A stretch of 36,205 nucleotides of DNA from Candidatus Heritagella intestinalis (GTDB taxonomy: Bacteria; Bacillota; Clostridia; Oscillospirales; Acutalibacteraceae), in the NCBI GenBank assembly GCA_904420555.1, contig CAJFVO010000013.1:1-36205 (forward strand). Direction: 5' to 3'. Below are positions 15,834 through 23,680 of this stretch, piece after piece. The first letter of the stretch is position 1, and every line of letters starts with the position of its first letter. Under the pieces are notes generated by a model. That model ran no database searches and was not told the origin of the DNA. It worked only from the letters and a program-made list of their open reading frames with translations. A program made the translations under genes and the position numbers.

Positions 15834-17219
15834 TCACTTTCCCACGCAGAACTGCGCAAAGACCGAATCCACTACCGCCTCCGTAGCCCGCTCGCCGGTA
15901 AGTTCCAGCAGAGCAGAAACTGCCCCTTCCACGGAAACCGTCACAGCATCCAAGGTCATGCCCGCTTCTATAGCAGCAACAGCCTCTTCCGTGCAGTCTA
16001 AAGCCTGGCGGGCATCGTCCCGCTGGCGCTCGGTATAGAGCATTCCTTCCGCCGGATTCAGAGAGGCCGTCTCCAACACCTGGGCACAGGCTTCTTCCAA
16101 TGCTTCCAGCCCTTCCCCATTCCGAGCGGAAATGGAAACCACCTGGGAAAACGCCCTCCGCAGGGCCTCCATGTCCACTTTGGGCTCCAAATCCGTCTTA
16201 TTCACCACCGCTACCGCCGGCACACCTTGCAAGCTCTCCATCAGCTCCCGATCCTCTTGGATCAACGGCTCCGAAGCGTCAAACACCGCCAGCACCAGCT
16301 GGGCGCTCTGCATCCGGCTCCGGGCCATATCCACACCGATGCTCTCCACCGGATCATTGGTCTGCCGAATTCCCGCCGTATCCGCCAATCGCAGCAGCAC
16401 ATCTCCCAGCACCACGGTATCTTCCACTACATCTCGAGTGGTACCTGCATACTGGGTGACGATGGAGCGCTCACAGCCGGCCAGCAGGTTCATCAGGGTG
16501 GATTTCCCCACATTAGGACGCCCCACAATAGCGGTATCCACTCCTTCCCGCACGGCCCGGCCGGCGTCAAACTGCTTCAGGAGCTTTTCCAGTTCTCCCC
16601 GGCAAATCTGCAAAGCGGATAATAATGACGGTTCGTCCACCTGCGGCACATCGTCATCGGGATAATCCGCCCAAGCTGCCAAATGGGCCGCCGCATCAAT
16701 GAGCCGCTCCCGGATATGGACAATCCGTTTTTCCAAAGCGCCTTCTTTTCCGGCCCGGGCGGCCCTGGCCGCCTGGGTCCCTTGGGCGGAAATCACCTGC
16801 ATCACCGCTTCCGCCTCTGTCAGGCCCAGTTTGCCGTTGAGAAACGCCCGCTTGGTGAATTCCCCAGGGCCAGCGGGAGAAGCCCCTGCTGCCAGCACCG
16901 CTTCCAGCACCCGGCGCATGACGAAAACGCCCCCATGACAGGACAGCTCCACCACATCTTCCCCGGTATAGCTGGCCGGGGCGGCAAATACCAAAGCAAT
17001 AGCTTCATCCAGCTTTTCTTCTCCGGCAAATACCCAGCCGTACAAGGCGGTATACCCGGCGGCATCGGCTACCTTCTTCCCCTTCGGGGAGCGGAATACC
17101 CGGTCCGCTACCTGTCGGGCCTGGGGCCCGGAAATCCGCACAATGCCAATGCCTCCCGGGGCCTGGGCCGTGGAGATGGCCGCAATAGTCTCTCCCCGCT
17201 TCTTTTCTATTTCCAGCAT
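15834..17219 (-). CDS. mnmE: tRNA modification GTPase MnmE
   Basis: This GTPase partners MnmG in U34 modification. From the ATG at 17219 it has 461 residues. An N-terminal formyl-THF-binding domain (RISGPQA, SCHGG motifs) is followed by a helical domain with an inserted G domain. The G1 motif GRPNVGKST is near 235, with DTAG and NKTD motifs after it. The C-terminal FCVGK corresponds to the conserved C-x-G-K end with its cysteine. The frame is open to 17252, but that ATG sits in the tail of the jag terminator without a ribosome binding site. A GTG at 17225 has AAAGG 7 nt upstream and is a real alternative. Confidence 0.93.
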   Translation of the reverse strand: MLEIEKKRGETIAAISTAQAPGGIGIVRISGPQARQVADRVFRSPKGKKVADAAGYTALYGWVFAGEEKLDEAIALVFAAPASYTGEDVVELSCHGGVFVMRRVLEAVLAAGASPAGPGEFTKRAFLNGKLGLTEAEAVMQVISAQGTQAARAARAGKEGALEKRIVHIRERLIDAAAHLAAWADYPDDDVPQVDEPSLLSALQICRGELEKLLKQFDAGRAVREGVDTAIVGRPNVGKSTLMNLLAGCERSIVTQYAGTTRDVVEDTVVLGDVLLRLADTAGIRQTNDPVESIGVDMARSRMQSAQLVLAVFDASEPLIQEDRELMESLQGVPAVAVVNKTDLEPKVDMEALRRAFSQVVSISARNGEGLEALEEACAQVLETASLNPAEGMLYTERQRDDARQALDCTEEAVAAIEAGMTLDAVTVSVEGAVSALLELTGERATEAVVDSVFAQFCVGK

Positions 17220-17253
17220 ACCCACTTCACAACCTTTCCAAAACAGGAACATA

Positions 17254-17288
17254 CAAAAAGGCGGCCCTTTGGAGAGCCGCCTTTTCTT
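17254..17288. terminator. Terminator between jag and mnmE
   Basis: AAGGCGGC (17258-17265) and GCCGCCTT (17276-17283) form an 8-bp stem with U-tracts on both sides, TTTTTG on the minus strand. It lies 23 bp after jag and within 40 bp of the mnmE start. Confidence 0.75.
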
Positions 17289-17310
17289 TTTCAGTATCTA
17301 TCCATCAGGT

Positions 17311-18132
17311 TTACACCTTCCGGTCAATCCGGCCATACAGGGGCATATCCCCATCATCGCGCTTGGGAGAATTGCCGGAGGACTTCCGGTCTCCCTGAGG
17401 ATGGCTGCGGTTGCCGGAGGGATGACTCCGCCGATTGTTCTGGCCTCCCTTAGGGCCGCCACGGCGGTTTCCGCCACGATAATTGCTCCGGCGCTGAGGA
17501 CGTTCACCCTCTTCCGGACCAATCACTACATGGCGGGCCAAATCTTCCCCTTCACTCCAGGACTTCGCGCCCTCTACTTCCTGCACGGCCGTGTGAATAA
17601 TCCGGCGCTCATAGGGGTTCATGGGCTCCAGAGAGCAGTTCCGGCCCGTTTTCAGGGCTTTTGCCGCCATTTTCCGGCCCAGCACTTCCAGGGTCTCCTT
17701 GCGCTTTTCCCGATAGTTGCCGATATCCAAGGTGATGCGGTAATAGCCGTCTCCCACGTGGTTGGCAACCAAACCGGCCAGATACTGCAAAGCATCCAGG
17801 GTCTCTCCGCGATGCCCGATGATAAAGCCAATATCCTCGCCGGAGAGGGACAGCATCGCGCCGTTTTCCTCTTCCTGGATAGAAACCTCTACATCCCGCA
17901 GACCCATTTCACTCACTACTTTTTTCAAATAAGCCGCAGCGGTTTCCGCAGGCGAAGATTCCACATAGGCCCGCACCTTGGCCGGGCTGCCGCCGAAAAG
18001 GCCAAAGGTCTTTTTCACCGGCATCTCCAGGATCTCAAACTTGGCCTCGTGGGATTCCACTCCCAGCATTTCGCAGGCTTTCTCATAGGCCTGTTCCACA
18101 GTCTCGCCTGTAGCGATCGCTTCTTTCATCAT
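17311..18132 (-). CDS. jag: RNA-binding protein Jag/KhpB
   Basis: This cytoplasmic RNA-binding protein is linked in other Firmicutes to cell elongation and sporulation. The 273 residues contain an N-terminal Jag_N domain (about 5-50), a KH domain with IIGHRGETLDALQYL (GxxG loop HRG), and an R3H domain around NPYERRIIHTAVQE. The C-terminal tail is rich in Arg, Gly, Asn and Ser (RGG-like, about 220-262), which extends the usual length. GGAGGT lies 7 nt before the ATG at 18132. It follows yidC by 33 bp in the conserved rpmH-rnpA-yidD-yidC-jag order. Confidence 0.93.
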   Translation of the reverse strand: MMKEAIATGETVEQAYEKACEMLGVESHEAKFEILEMPVKKTFGLFGGSPAKVRAYVESSPAETAAAYLKKVVSEMGLRDVEVSIQEEENGAMLSLSGEDIGFIIGHRGETLDALQYLAGLVANHVGDGYYRITLDIGNYREKRKETLEVLGRKMAAKALKTGRNCSLEPMNPYERRIIHTAVQEVEGAKSWSEGEDLARHVVIGPEEGERPQRRSNYRGGNRRGGPKGGQNNRRSHPSGNRSHPQGDRKSSGNSPKRDDGDMPLYGRIDRKV

Positions 18133-18165
18133 TACCTGCACCTCCAATAAACACTGTTGCCAGTG

Positions 18166-19248
18166 TTATTTTTTCGTCCCCAAATAATTGTCATTTCCAG
18201 ATTTTCCGGCTTTTTTCCCTTTGGCTTTCCCGCCTTTTTTCTGCGGTGCGCTGCCCTTTTTCTCAGGGCTGTGCTGCTGGGGCGCAGAAATTTTTTCCGC
18301 CAGACTCCGCTGTACTGCAGGGGGAAGTTCCGCCACCGCCGCTTCTTCCTGGAAGCGCAGGGCCGCGCGCCGCGCCTCCGACCGGGCCGAAATTTGGGCC
18401 GGGCTGTAACACCGATATACTACGATCTGGCTCAAGAAGCTGGTCAGGGTGGAAATAATCCAGTAGAAGCCGATAGCGCCCGGCATCACATAGGAGAAAT
18501 ACACGCTGATCAGCGGCATGGCAAACATCATTACTTTCATGCAGCCCTGCTGTTGCTGCATTCCAGGCTGCATCCGCATCATGAAGAACTGGCTGCCCCA
18601 GGAAGTCACCAAGCACAAAACCGGGATCAGCCACAGCATACTCATAAAATCGCTGCCTTGGGGCGTCTGGAGCAGATCCAGTCCCAAAAACTGAAAACCG
18701 CCGGACAAAGAGCTGATTTGATCCAGTTCGCTTCCGGTAAAAATTCCTGTCAAGTGATCCTTCAGAGAATCAAAATGCTTTACCAATTCAATTTCATTAT
18801 AAAAACTGTTAGCGGAGAAGTTTACACCCACGCCGGGAATCCTCTGCAGCAGAGCCAGCGCCTGATCCACCGATTCCGAAGGCAGGTGCAGCACATTGCG
18901 CAGGGGGAACACTACCGAGTAGTACAATCCCAGCATAATCGGGAACGGCAGAAGCGTTGTCAGGCAACCGCCCATAGGGCTGATGCCCTCTTTTTCATAG
19001 AGCTTCTGCAGCTCCTCGTTGTACTTCATTTTATCATTGCCATAGCGGGCCTGGAGCTCTTTTTGCTTTGCCGCCATTTTGCTTTGGGCCGCCATGGATT
19101 TCTGCTGCTTAATGGAGAAGGGGAACAGCAGGCACTTGACCACTACCGTAAACAGGATAATGGCCACCCCATAGTTCCGCACGATAATATAGAAGAACCA
19201 CAGGATATACCCCAGAAGGCCGCCAAAAAAGTTTAATATTTGCATCAT
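18166..19248 (-). CDS. yidC: Membrane protein insertase YidC
   Basis: This insertase moves proteins into the membrane alone or with SecYEG. Its 360 residues have five or so membrane segments. The first begins almost at the N-terminus and is followed by VVVKCLLFPFSIKQQKSM, then a charged coiled-coil hairpin loop (about 50-88). GCLTTLLPFPIMLGLYY and the C-terminal pair around FYWIISTLTSFLSQIVVY follow. There is no lipobox, unlike Bacillus SpoIIIJ. The C-terminal tail (about 300-360) is very Lys/Arg-rich (KKGGKAKGKKAGKSG), consistent with ribosome contact. GAGGTG precedes the ATG-ATG start. Confidence 0.95.
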   Translation of the reverse strand: MMQILNFFGGLLGYILWFFYIIVRNYGVAIILFTVVVKCLLFPFSIKQQKSMAAQSKMAAKQKELQARYGNDKMKYNEELQKLYEKEGISPMGGCLTTLLPFPIMLGLYYSVVFPLRNVLHLPSESVDQALALLQRIPGVGVNFSANSFYNEIELVKHFDSLKDHLTGIFTGSELDQISSLSGGFQFLGLDLLQTPQGSDFMSMLWLIPVLCLVTSWGSQFFMMRMQPGMQQQQGCMKVMMFAMPLISVYFSYVMPGAIGFYWIISTLTSFLSQIVVYRCYSPAQISARSEARRAALRFQEEAAVAELPPAVQRSLAEKISAPQQHSPEKKGSAPQKKGGKAKGKKAGKSGNDNYLGTKK

Positions 19249-19269
19249 AAGATGGGCACCTCATCGTCG

Positions 19270-19500
19270 TTATCTGTCTTTTTTCTTTTTTTCCGGAACC
19301 GGATCGTATCCGCCCCGGCTAAAGGGATTGCAGCGCAGAATCCGCCAAACGGCCAACGCCGTCCCTTTCAGGGCGCCAAAGCGCTCCAGCGCTTCCACCG
19401 CATATTGGGAGCAGGTGGGGATATACTTGCAGCAAGGGGGCTTTAAGGGAGAAATCCCTTTTTGATAAAACCGCACCAACCGGATCAACAGGCGCTTCAC
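19270..19500 (-). CDS. yidD: Membrane protein insertion efficiency factor YidD
   Basis: The 76-residue protein of the YidD/DUF37 family helps YidC-dependent insertion. It carries the family hallmark [17 protein letters not shown] (about 21-37) and GGYDPVP at the C-terminus. An amphipathic N-terminus ([17 protein letters not shown]) allows membrane association. It starts with GTG at 19500 in a GTGA overlap with the rnpA stop, so the two are translationally coupled. Confidence 0.95.
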   Translation of the reverse strand: MKRLLIRLVRFYQKGISPLKPPCCKYIPTCSQYAVEALERFGALKGTALAVWRILRCNPFSRGGYDPVPEKKKKDR

Positions 19501-19832
19501 CGGAGAACCCCTGCCTTTTCCAACTGCTGGCGCAGGGCCTCCTGCACCTGGGTGCTCTTGACAAAGGGCGTTTTTGCCCGGGCCACCAAAATCAGGTCAT
19601 ATCCCTGCTTGATCTCCGGGGCCAAAGCCCGAAGGGCTTCCCGCAGCACCCGGCGGGAACGGCTCCGCCTTACGGCATTTCCAGTTTTCTTGCTGGTGGT
19701 AATCCCTACCCGCAGAGAGCGGCAGCGGTTCTTTAAAACGTATACCACCACTACCGGCGTAACAAAAGCCTTTCCCTTTGCATAGGCTCTTCGGAAATCC
19801 CGGTTTTCACATATGGGAATAAAACGATCCAT
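19497..19832 (-). CDS. rnpA: Ribonuclease P protein component
   Basis: This basic protein cofactor works with RNase P RNA in tRNA 5' maturation. Of 111 residues from the ATG at 19832, the start [13 protein letters not shown] and the RNR-type motif [15 protein letters not shown] (about 55-70) are typical. The frame is open upstream to 19877, and ATGTGC at 19841 is an alternative start. The family normally begins just before the F-x-R-V/A-Y region, so 19832 was chosen although its ribosome binding site is weak (GGGATGTGCAGG). Confidence 0.94.
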   Translation of the reverse strand: MDRFIPICENRDFRRAYAKGKAFVTPVVVVYVLKNRCRSLRVGITTSKKTGNAVRRSRSRRVLREALRALAPEIKQGYDLILVARAKTPFVKSTQVQEALRQQLEKAGVLR

Positions 19833-20055
19833 CCTGCACATCCATCCCAACCCCGGCCCATCCCGGGGCGCGTACATTCCATCAATCTCTTTGCTTTCAT
19901 AAAGAAAAGGCCACTCCGAAAAGGAAACCCTTCTGACTCCCCGGTTTACGGAGCATCAAACAGGGAGCGTCCGGCCGGGGGCCGGACCCCTTTATCGGTG
20001 GCCCTTGCAGCGGCCGCAGGCCGCCATGCTGTTTTTTGGAACAGACATCAAAAAA
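19833..20055. other. rpmH-rnpA spacer with GC-rich hairpin
   Basis: This is an unusually long spacer of over 200 nt for this gene pair. GTCCGGCC (19969-19976) and GGCCGGAC (19980-19987) form a perfect 8-bp stem with a GGG loop. No U-tract follows on the minus strand, so it is likely an RNA-stability or processing element rather than a terminator. No additional gene is seen. Confidence 0.45.
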
Positions 20056-20190
20056 TCAATAAGACAGACGTGCTCTGCCCTTCGCTCTGCGGCGGGCCAG
20101 AACCTTACGCCCATTTCTGTCGGACATTCTCTTTCTGAAGCCGTGCTCCTTTTTTCTGTGCAGCTTTTTCGGCTGATACGTTCTCAGCAT
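20056..20190 (-). CDS. rpmH: 50S ribosomal protein L34
   Basis: This is a 44-residue, very basic protein with the canonical sequence [20 protein letters not shown] at its start and an [11 protein letters not shown] end. The open frame extends to 20292, but AAAGGAGGG lies 7 nt before the ATG at 20190. It is the first gene of the minus-strand operon running from the origin. Confidence 0.98.
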   Translation of the reverse strand: MLRTYQPKKLHRKKEHGFRKRMSDRNGRKVLARRRAKGRARLSY

Positions 20191-20238
20191 ACAAACACCC
20201 TCCTTTCGGGTATAAAGGTATAAGCCTTGCAAGTTAGC

Positions 20239-20268
20239 ATTATACCTTACCAGGCAGGCAGATGTCAA
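20239..20268 (-). promoter_or_regulatory. rpmH operon promoter
   Basis: TTGACA (20268-20263), an 18-bp spacer and TATAAT (20244-20239) are present on the minus strand, about 50 bp before the rpmH start. Confidence 0.8.
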
Positions 20269-20517
20269 TAAAAATCTCGAAAAACCGGCCATTCGTCCAG
20301 TTTTTCCCCGCTACACAGGGGCCTTTCGGGGCTGTGTCCCCTTCTTTCCTTTACTATAGCATAAAAACGGCAGAAAAGGAACCGGTTTTCCAGGATGTTT
20401 TTTCGGGCCGGAAAGCACTTTCCAAAAACGCTCCTGATTTTCTTATCGCGTATCCTTTTCCTGTTTTACAAGAACCAATGCACTTTTCACAAAGTTAACC
20501 GTTGAGAACCAGACGGC

Positions 20518-20526
20518 TTTTCCACA
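20518..20526 (+). promoter_or_regulatory. DnaA box upstream of dnaA
   Basis: TTTTCCACA differs from the consensus TTATCCACA at one base. It lies 8 bp upstream of the dnaA -35 and is inverted relative to the next box. Confidence 0.7.
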
Positions 20527-20533
20527 AAAACAT

Positions 20534-20562
20534 TTGATTTATTGTGGAAAATATGATAGGAT
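20534..20562 (+). promoter_or_regulatory. dnaA promoter
   Basis: TTGATT (20534-20539), a 17-bp spacer and TAGGAT (20557-20562) with an extended TG are present. A DnaA box occupies the spacer, suggesting autoregulation. Confidence 0.55.
20543..20551 (-). promoter_or_regulatory. DnaA box within the dnaA promoter
   Basis: TGTGGAAAA on the plus strand is TTTTCCACA on the minus strand, one mismatch from consensus. It sits between the predicted -35 and -10 of dnaA. Confidence 0.7.
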
Positions 20563-20644
20563 AATTTTGAATGCAAAGGAACCGTTTTGCAAAAAAAGAA
20601 CGAATGATATCAGGCTTTGCCGGATAGAAGGGATGGATCAATTC

Positions 20645-21958
20645 ATGGAATCTTTTACGGAAGCATGGGGACTGATTTGTGAGTACTGTAAAAAACACAT
20701 CACAGAAGTCGCCTACAATTCCTGGATCAGCCGCATCAAGCCGGTTTCGCTGGATTTCTCCAAAGGAGTGGCAACCCTGGAAGTTCCCAACGAATTCCAC
20801 AAGCAGACGCTGACCCGCTGCTACTCCGACTTATTAACCGAAGCATTCGGGGAGATTTTCGGATCCGGGATCGAAATTTTGCTCTGCACGCCGGAAGAGC
20901 TCAGCGAGGACAAGGAAAAAGAACCGCAGGACACCAAGAGTGATGATTACGAATTCACCTTTGACACCTTTATCGTGGGCCCTTCCAACAAATTCGCCCA
21001 CGCCGCCTCTATGGCCGTAGCCACCAAGCCTGCGGCTCTGTATAACCCCCTGTTTATTTACGGAAACTCCGGGCTGGGTAAGACCCACCTTCTCTACGCC
21101 ATCTGCAACGAGATCTCCACCCGGTTCCCGGAAATGAATATCATCTATATTAAAGGCGACGATTTTACCAACGAGATTATCGAGGCCATCCGCAAGGGCA
21201 CTACACCGGAATTCCGGCAGAAGTACCGCCAGGCCGACGCCCTGCTGGTGGACGATATCCAGTTTATCGCCGGCAAGGACTCCACCCAAGAGGAGTTCTT
21301 CCACACCTTTAACACCCTGTACGAGGCCAAAAAGCAAATTGTCCTCACATCAGACCGTCCCCCCAAGGACATCGCTACCTTGGAGGACCGGCTGAAAACC
21401 CGCTTTGAGTGGGGCCTGACCGCGGACATCCAGCCCCCGGACTTTGAGACCCGCATTGCCATTATCAAGCGCAAAGCGGAGCTTTTGGATATTGTGGTGC
21501 CGGACAATGTCAGCGAATATATCGCCAACAAGCTCAAGAGCAACATCCGGCAGCTGGAAGGCGCCGTAAAGAAGCTCAAGGCCTATTACCTGCTGGAGGG
21601 AAAGACCCCCAGCATCAACACCGCCCAGGCAGCCATCAGTGACATTATCAATAACGACCAACCCGCCCCGGTGACCATTGAAAAGATCATCGAGGAAGTG
21701 GGCCGCACTTTCGGGGTTTCCCCGGCAGATATCCGCTCTGCAAAGCGGAATGCGTCGGTTTCCAACGCCCGCCAGATCGCCATGTATGTGGTCCGGGACA
21801 TCACCCAGCTCCCCATGGCCTCCATTGGCGAGGAGTTTGGCGGCCGCGATCATTCTACCGTGGTCTACGCCACCCAGCAAGTAGAGAAAAATATGGCCAA
21901 AGATCCCCGTACCAAAGCTACTGTAGAGGATATCATCAAGAACATCCGCGACCGCTAA
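20645..21958 (+). CDS. dnaA: Chromosomal replication initiator protein DnaA
   Basis: This AAA+ initiator binds DnaA boxes and opens oriC. Of 437 residues, domain I is about 1-80 (EVAYNSWISRIKPVS) and a short acidic linker spans about 85-103. In domain III Walker A GNSGLGKT is at 140-147 and Walker B VDD at 202-204. The domain IV HTH carries the signature GGRDHSTVVYATQQV near the C-terminus. The frame is open to 20534, and an ATG at 20633 is in frame. The ATG at 20645 aligns best with other DnaA N-termini (MESFTEAW versus MENILDLW in Bacillus) and was chosen. It is first gene of the plus-strand arm. Confidence 0.97.
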   Translation: MESFTEAWGLICEYCKKHITEVAYNSWISRIKPVSLDFSKGVATLEVPNEFHKQTLTRCYSDLLTEAFGEIFGSGIEILLCTPEELSEDKEKEPQDTKSDDYEFTFDTFIVGPSNKFAHAASMAVATKPAALYNPLFIYGNSGLGKTHLLYAICNEISTRFPEMNIIYIKGDDFTNEIIEAIRKGTTPEFRQKYRQADALLVDDIQFIAGKDSTQEEFFHTFNTLYEAKKQIVLTSDRPPKDIATLEDRLKTRFEWGLTADIQPPDFETRIAIIKRKAELLDIVVPDNVSEYIANKLKSNIRQLEGAVKKLKAYYLLEGKTPSINTAQAAISDIINNDQPAPVTIEKIIEEVGRTFGVSPADIRSAKRNASVSNARQIAMYVVRDITQLPMASIGEEFGGRDHSTVVYATQQVEKNMAKDPRTKATVEDIIKNIRDR

Positions 21959-22280
21959 TTTTTTGTCTTTTATTTTTCTTTAAAAGAAAGTTGAAACTCT
22001 CTCCACTTTTTCAGAATTTTGTGGAAAAGCGCAATTTTGCGCGTATTCCACCTTCCACAGATTCTTCAACTTTCCTCACTGAGTTTTCAACTTTTCAAAA
22101 ACATTGGGTTTTGCAATGTTAAGCAAGCTCGAGTTACCAACATTTTCTCAATGCATAAAAATTCAAAAAGTGCAGACAAACAGCGGCGTTGCGGGAGCTC
22201 TCAACTTTTTGAGCCCCTCTACTACTGATTCTAAAAAGAAAACTATTGTATCCTACCCATAGAAAGAAGGGACCCCATTT
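21959..22280. other. dnaA-dnaN intergenic region, candidate oriC core
   Basis: This 322-bp AT-rich gap contains a DnaA box (22020-22028, TTTTCCACA on the minus strand) and a palindrome GCGCAATTTTGCGC (22029-22042) touching it. TTCAACTTT repeats lie at 22065 and 22086 with an inverted copy at 21987. A hairpin AACATTG/CAATGTT is at 22100-22120. CTACTACTGATTCTA (22219-22233) reads as a DnaA-trio on the complementary strand. Position between dnaA and dnaN is the usual place of the unwinding element in Firmicutes. That this is the functional origin is inferred. Confidence 0.7.
22020..22028 (-). promoter_or_regulatory. DnaA box downstream of dnaA
   Basis: TGTGGAAAA on the plus strand is TTTTCCACA on the minus strand. 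It is the only near-consensus DnaA box I see in the dnaA-dnaN gap; CCTTCCACA at 22051 is much weaker. Confidence 0.6.
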
Positions 22281-23390
22281 ATGAAATTGACCCTGCCCCA
22301 GAAGGATCTGGCGGATGCGGTGTTGAATATTCAAAGAGCGGTGTCCTCCAAATCTACTGTCCCCGCCTTGGAAGGGATCCTCTTAAAGGCCCAAGGGCAG
22401 GAACTGGAGCTCAGCGCTTATGACCTGGAATTAGGAATGACCACGACTTTGCCGGCCTCTATTGAAGAGGAAGGGAGAATTGTTCTGACTGCCCGGCTTC
22501 TGGGAGATATTATCCGCAGAATGCCTGGGGAGTCCGTTACCTTGACTTCCGATGAAAAAAATGTCACTTATATAAAGAGCGGCGCCAGTGAGTTTTCTCT
22601 GGTGGGAATCCCCGGGGAGGAATTTCCGGAATTCCCGGCGGTTTCCGATACCAAGGGCTTTTCCATCAGCCAGCCTCTTTTAAAAAGCATGATCCGGCAA
22701 ACGCTTTTTGCCGTTTCCGACAGCGATTCCAAGCCGGTGCACACTGGCAGCTTGTTTGAGCTTTCCCAGGGACAGCTTCGTGTAGTTTCGGTAGACGGTT
22801 ACCGGCTAGCCATGCGCACAGAACCGGTGAAGGCGGAGGAAGACATGAAGTTTGTTGTCCCCGGCAAAACTTTGGCGGAAGTGTTGAAACTGCTGAAAGA
22901 TTCCGAGGAGGATATTAGCGTTTTTGTGGGAAGACGCCATGTTTTGTTCCGGATTGGCGCTTATACTGTGCTTTCCAGCTTGCTGGAAGGAGAGTTCCTG
23001 GATTATCGGGCTGCGATCCCCAGCGCGGGCACCACAGAAGTGGTTGCCGGCACTCGTCCGCTGATGGATAGTGTGGAGCGCGTCTCTTTGCTTATTACCG
23101 ATCGCTTAAAAAGCCCCATCCGCACTGTGTTTGAAGAGGGAGAAATCCGGCTTTTCTGCTCCACTGCTATGGGGCGGGCCAGTGACCAGGTGGCTTGTCA
23201 GATGGAGGGCGCCCGGGTGGAAATTGGCTTTAACAACCGATATTTGCTGGATGCCCTGCGGAATTCCGACGGGGATGAGGTGCGCCTGATTCTGAACGGC
23301 CCCCTCTCTCCCATGAAGGTGCTGCCGAAAGAAGGGGAGTCCTTCCTGTTCCTGGTGCTGCCTGTCCGCCTGAAATCGGAGGAATTCTAA
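22281..23390 (+). CDS. dnaN: DNA polymerase III beta sliding clamp
   Basis: This ring-shaped processivity factor of the replisome has 369 residues in three repeated clamp domains (about 1-125, 126-245, 246-369), of normal length. Characteristic segments include PALEGILLKA (about 28-37), SVDGYRLAMR (about 172-181) and the C-terminal MKVLPKEGESFLFLVLPVRL-like end. GAAGGGA precedes the ATG at 22281. It is followed by yaaA and recF, the conserved order. AATTATAC/GTATAATT at 23389-23409 overlaps its stop codon and may form a weak hairpin. Confidence 0.97.
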   Translation: MKLTLPQKDLADAVLNIQRAVSSKSTVPALEGILLKAQGQELELSAYDLELGMTTTLPASIEEEGRIVLTARLLGDIIRRMPGESVTLTSDEKNVTYIKSGASEFSLVGIPGEEFPEFPAVSDTKGFSISQPLLKSMIRQTLFAVSDSDSKPVHTGSLFELSQGQLRVVSVDGYRLAMRTEPVKAEEDMKFVVPGKTLAEVLKLLKDSEEDISVFVGRRHVLFRIGAYTVLSSLLEGEFLDYRAAIPSAGTTEVVAGTRPLMDSVERVSLLITDRLKSPIRTVFEEGEIRLFCSTAMGRASDQVACQMEGARVEIGFNNRYLLDALRNSDGDEVRLILNGPLSPMKVLPKEGESFLFLVLPVRLKSEEF

Positions 23391-23464
23391 TTATACGGAT
23401 GGTATAATTTTTGTTTTATACTCTTTGTATAATAATTATCTTGCAGGCGGAAAGGAGATTATTT

Positions 23465-23680
23465 GTGGAACAGATTGTAAAAATTGACACAGAGTATATT
23501 CGGCTGGATGCCATGCTGAAGCTGGCCGGGGCCTTTGAGACCGGCGGCCAGGCTAAGGTGTCCATTCAAAATGGAGAGGTGCTGGTCAACGGGGAGGTCT
23601 GCACCATGCGGGGGAAAAAAATGCGCCCGGGGGATGAGGCTTCCTTTGCCGGCGCAACCTATCGGGTGGCGTCTCCGTGA
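23465..23680 (+). CDS. yaaA: S4-domain RNA-binding protein YaaA
   Basis: This 71-residue S4-like protein of the YaaA/RlbA family is found between dnaN and recF in Firmicutes. The S4 fold is seen in YIRLDAMLKLAGAFETGGQA and VLVNGEVCTMRGKKMRPGD. It probably binds structured RNA; its role is not established. The open frame begins at 23411, but AAAGGAG lies 7 nt before the GTG at 23465. Its stop overlaps the recF start (GTGA). Confidence 0.9.
   Translation: MEQIVKIDTEYIRLDAMLKLAGAFETGGQAKVSIQNGEVLVNGEVCTMRGKKMRPGDEASFAGATYRVASP

Larger units (their letters stand above)
20269..20644. other. rpmH-dnaA intergenic region (part of oriC)
   Basis: This is a divergent 376-bp gap. It holds the dnaA promoter, two DnaA boxes, and ACACAG/CTGTGT inverted arms around 20315-20337. 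No gene is seen. In Firmicutes the origin is commonly split on both sides of dnaA, so this is the likely upstream half. Confidence 0.6.

Noticed and set aside
17750-17765. CCCACGTGG in jag as a possible parS site
   Set aside because: Only the central CACGTG matches; the flanking TGTT/AACA arms are absent.
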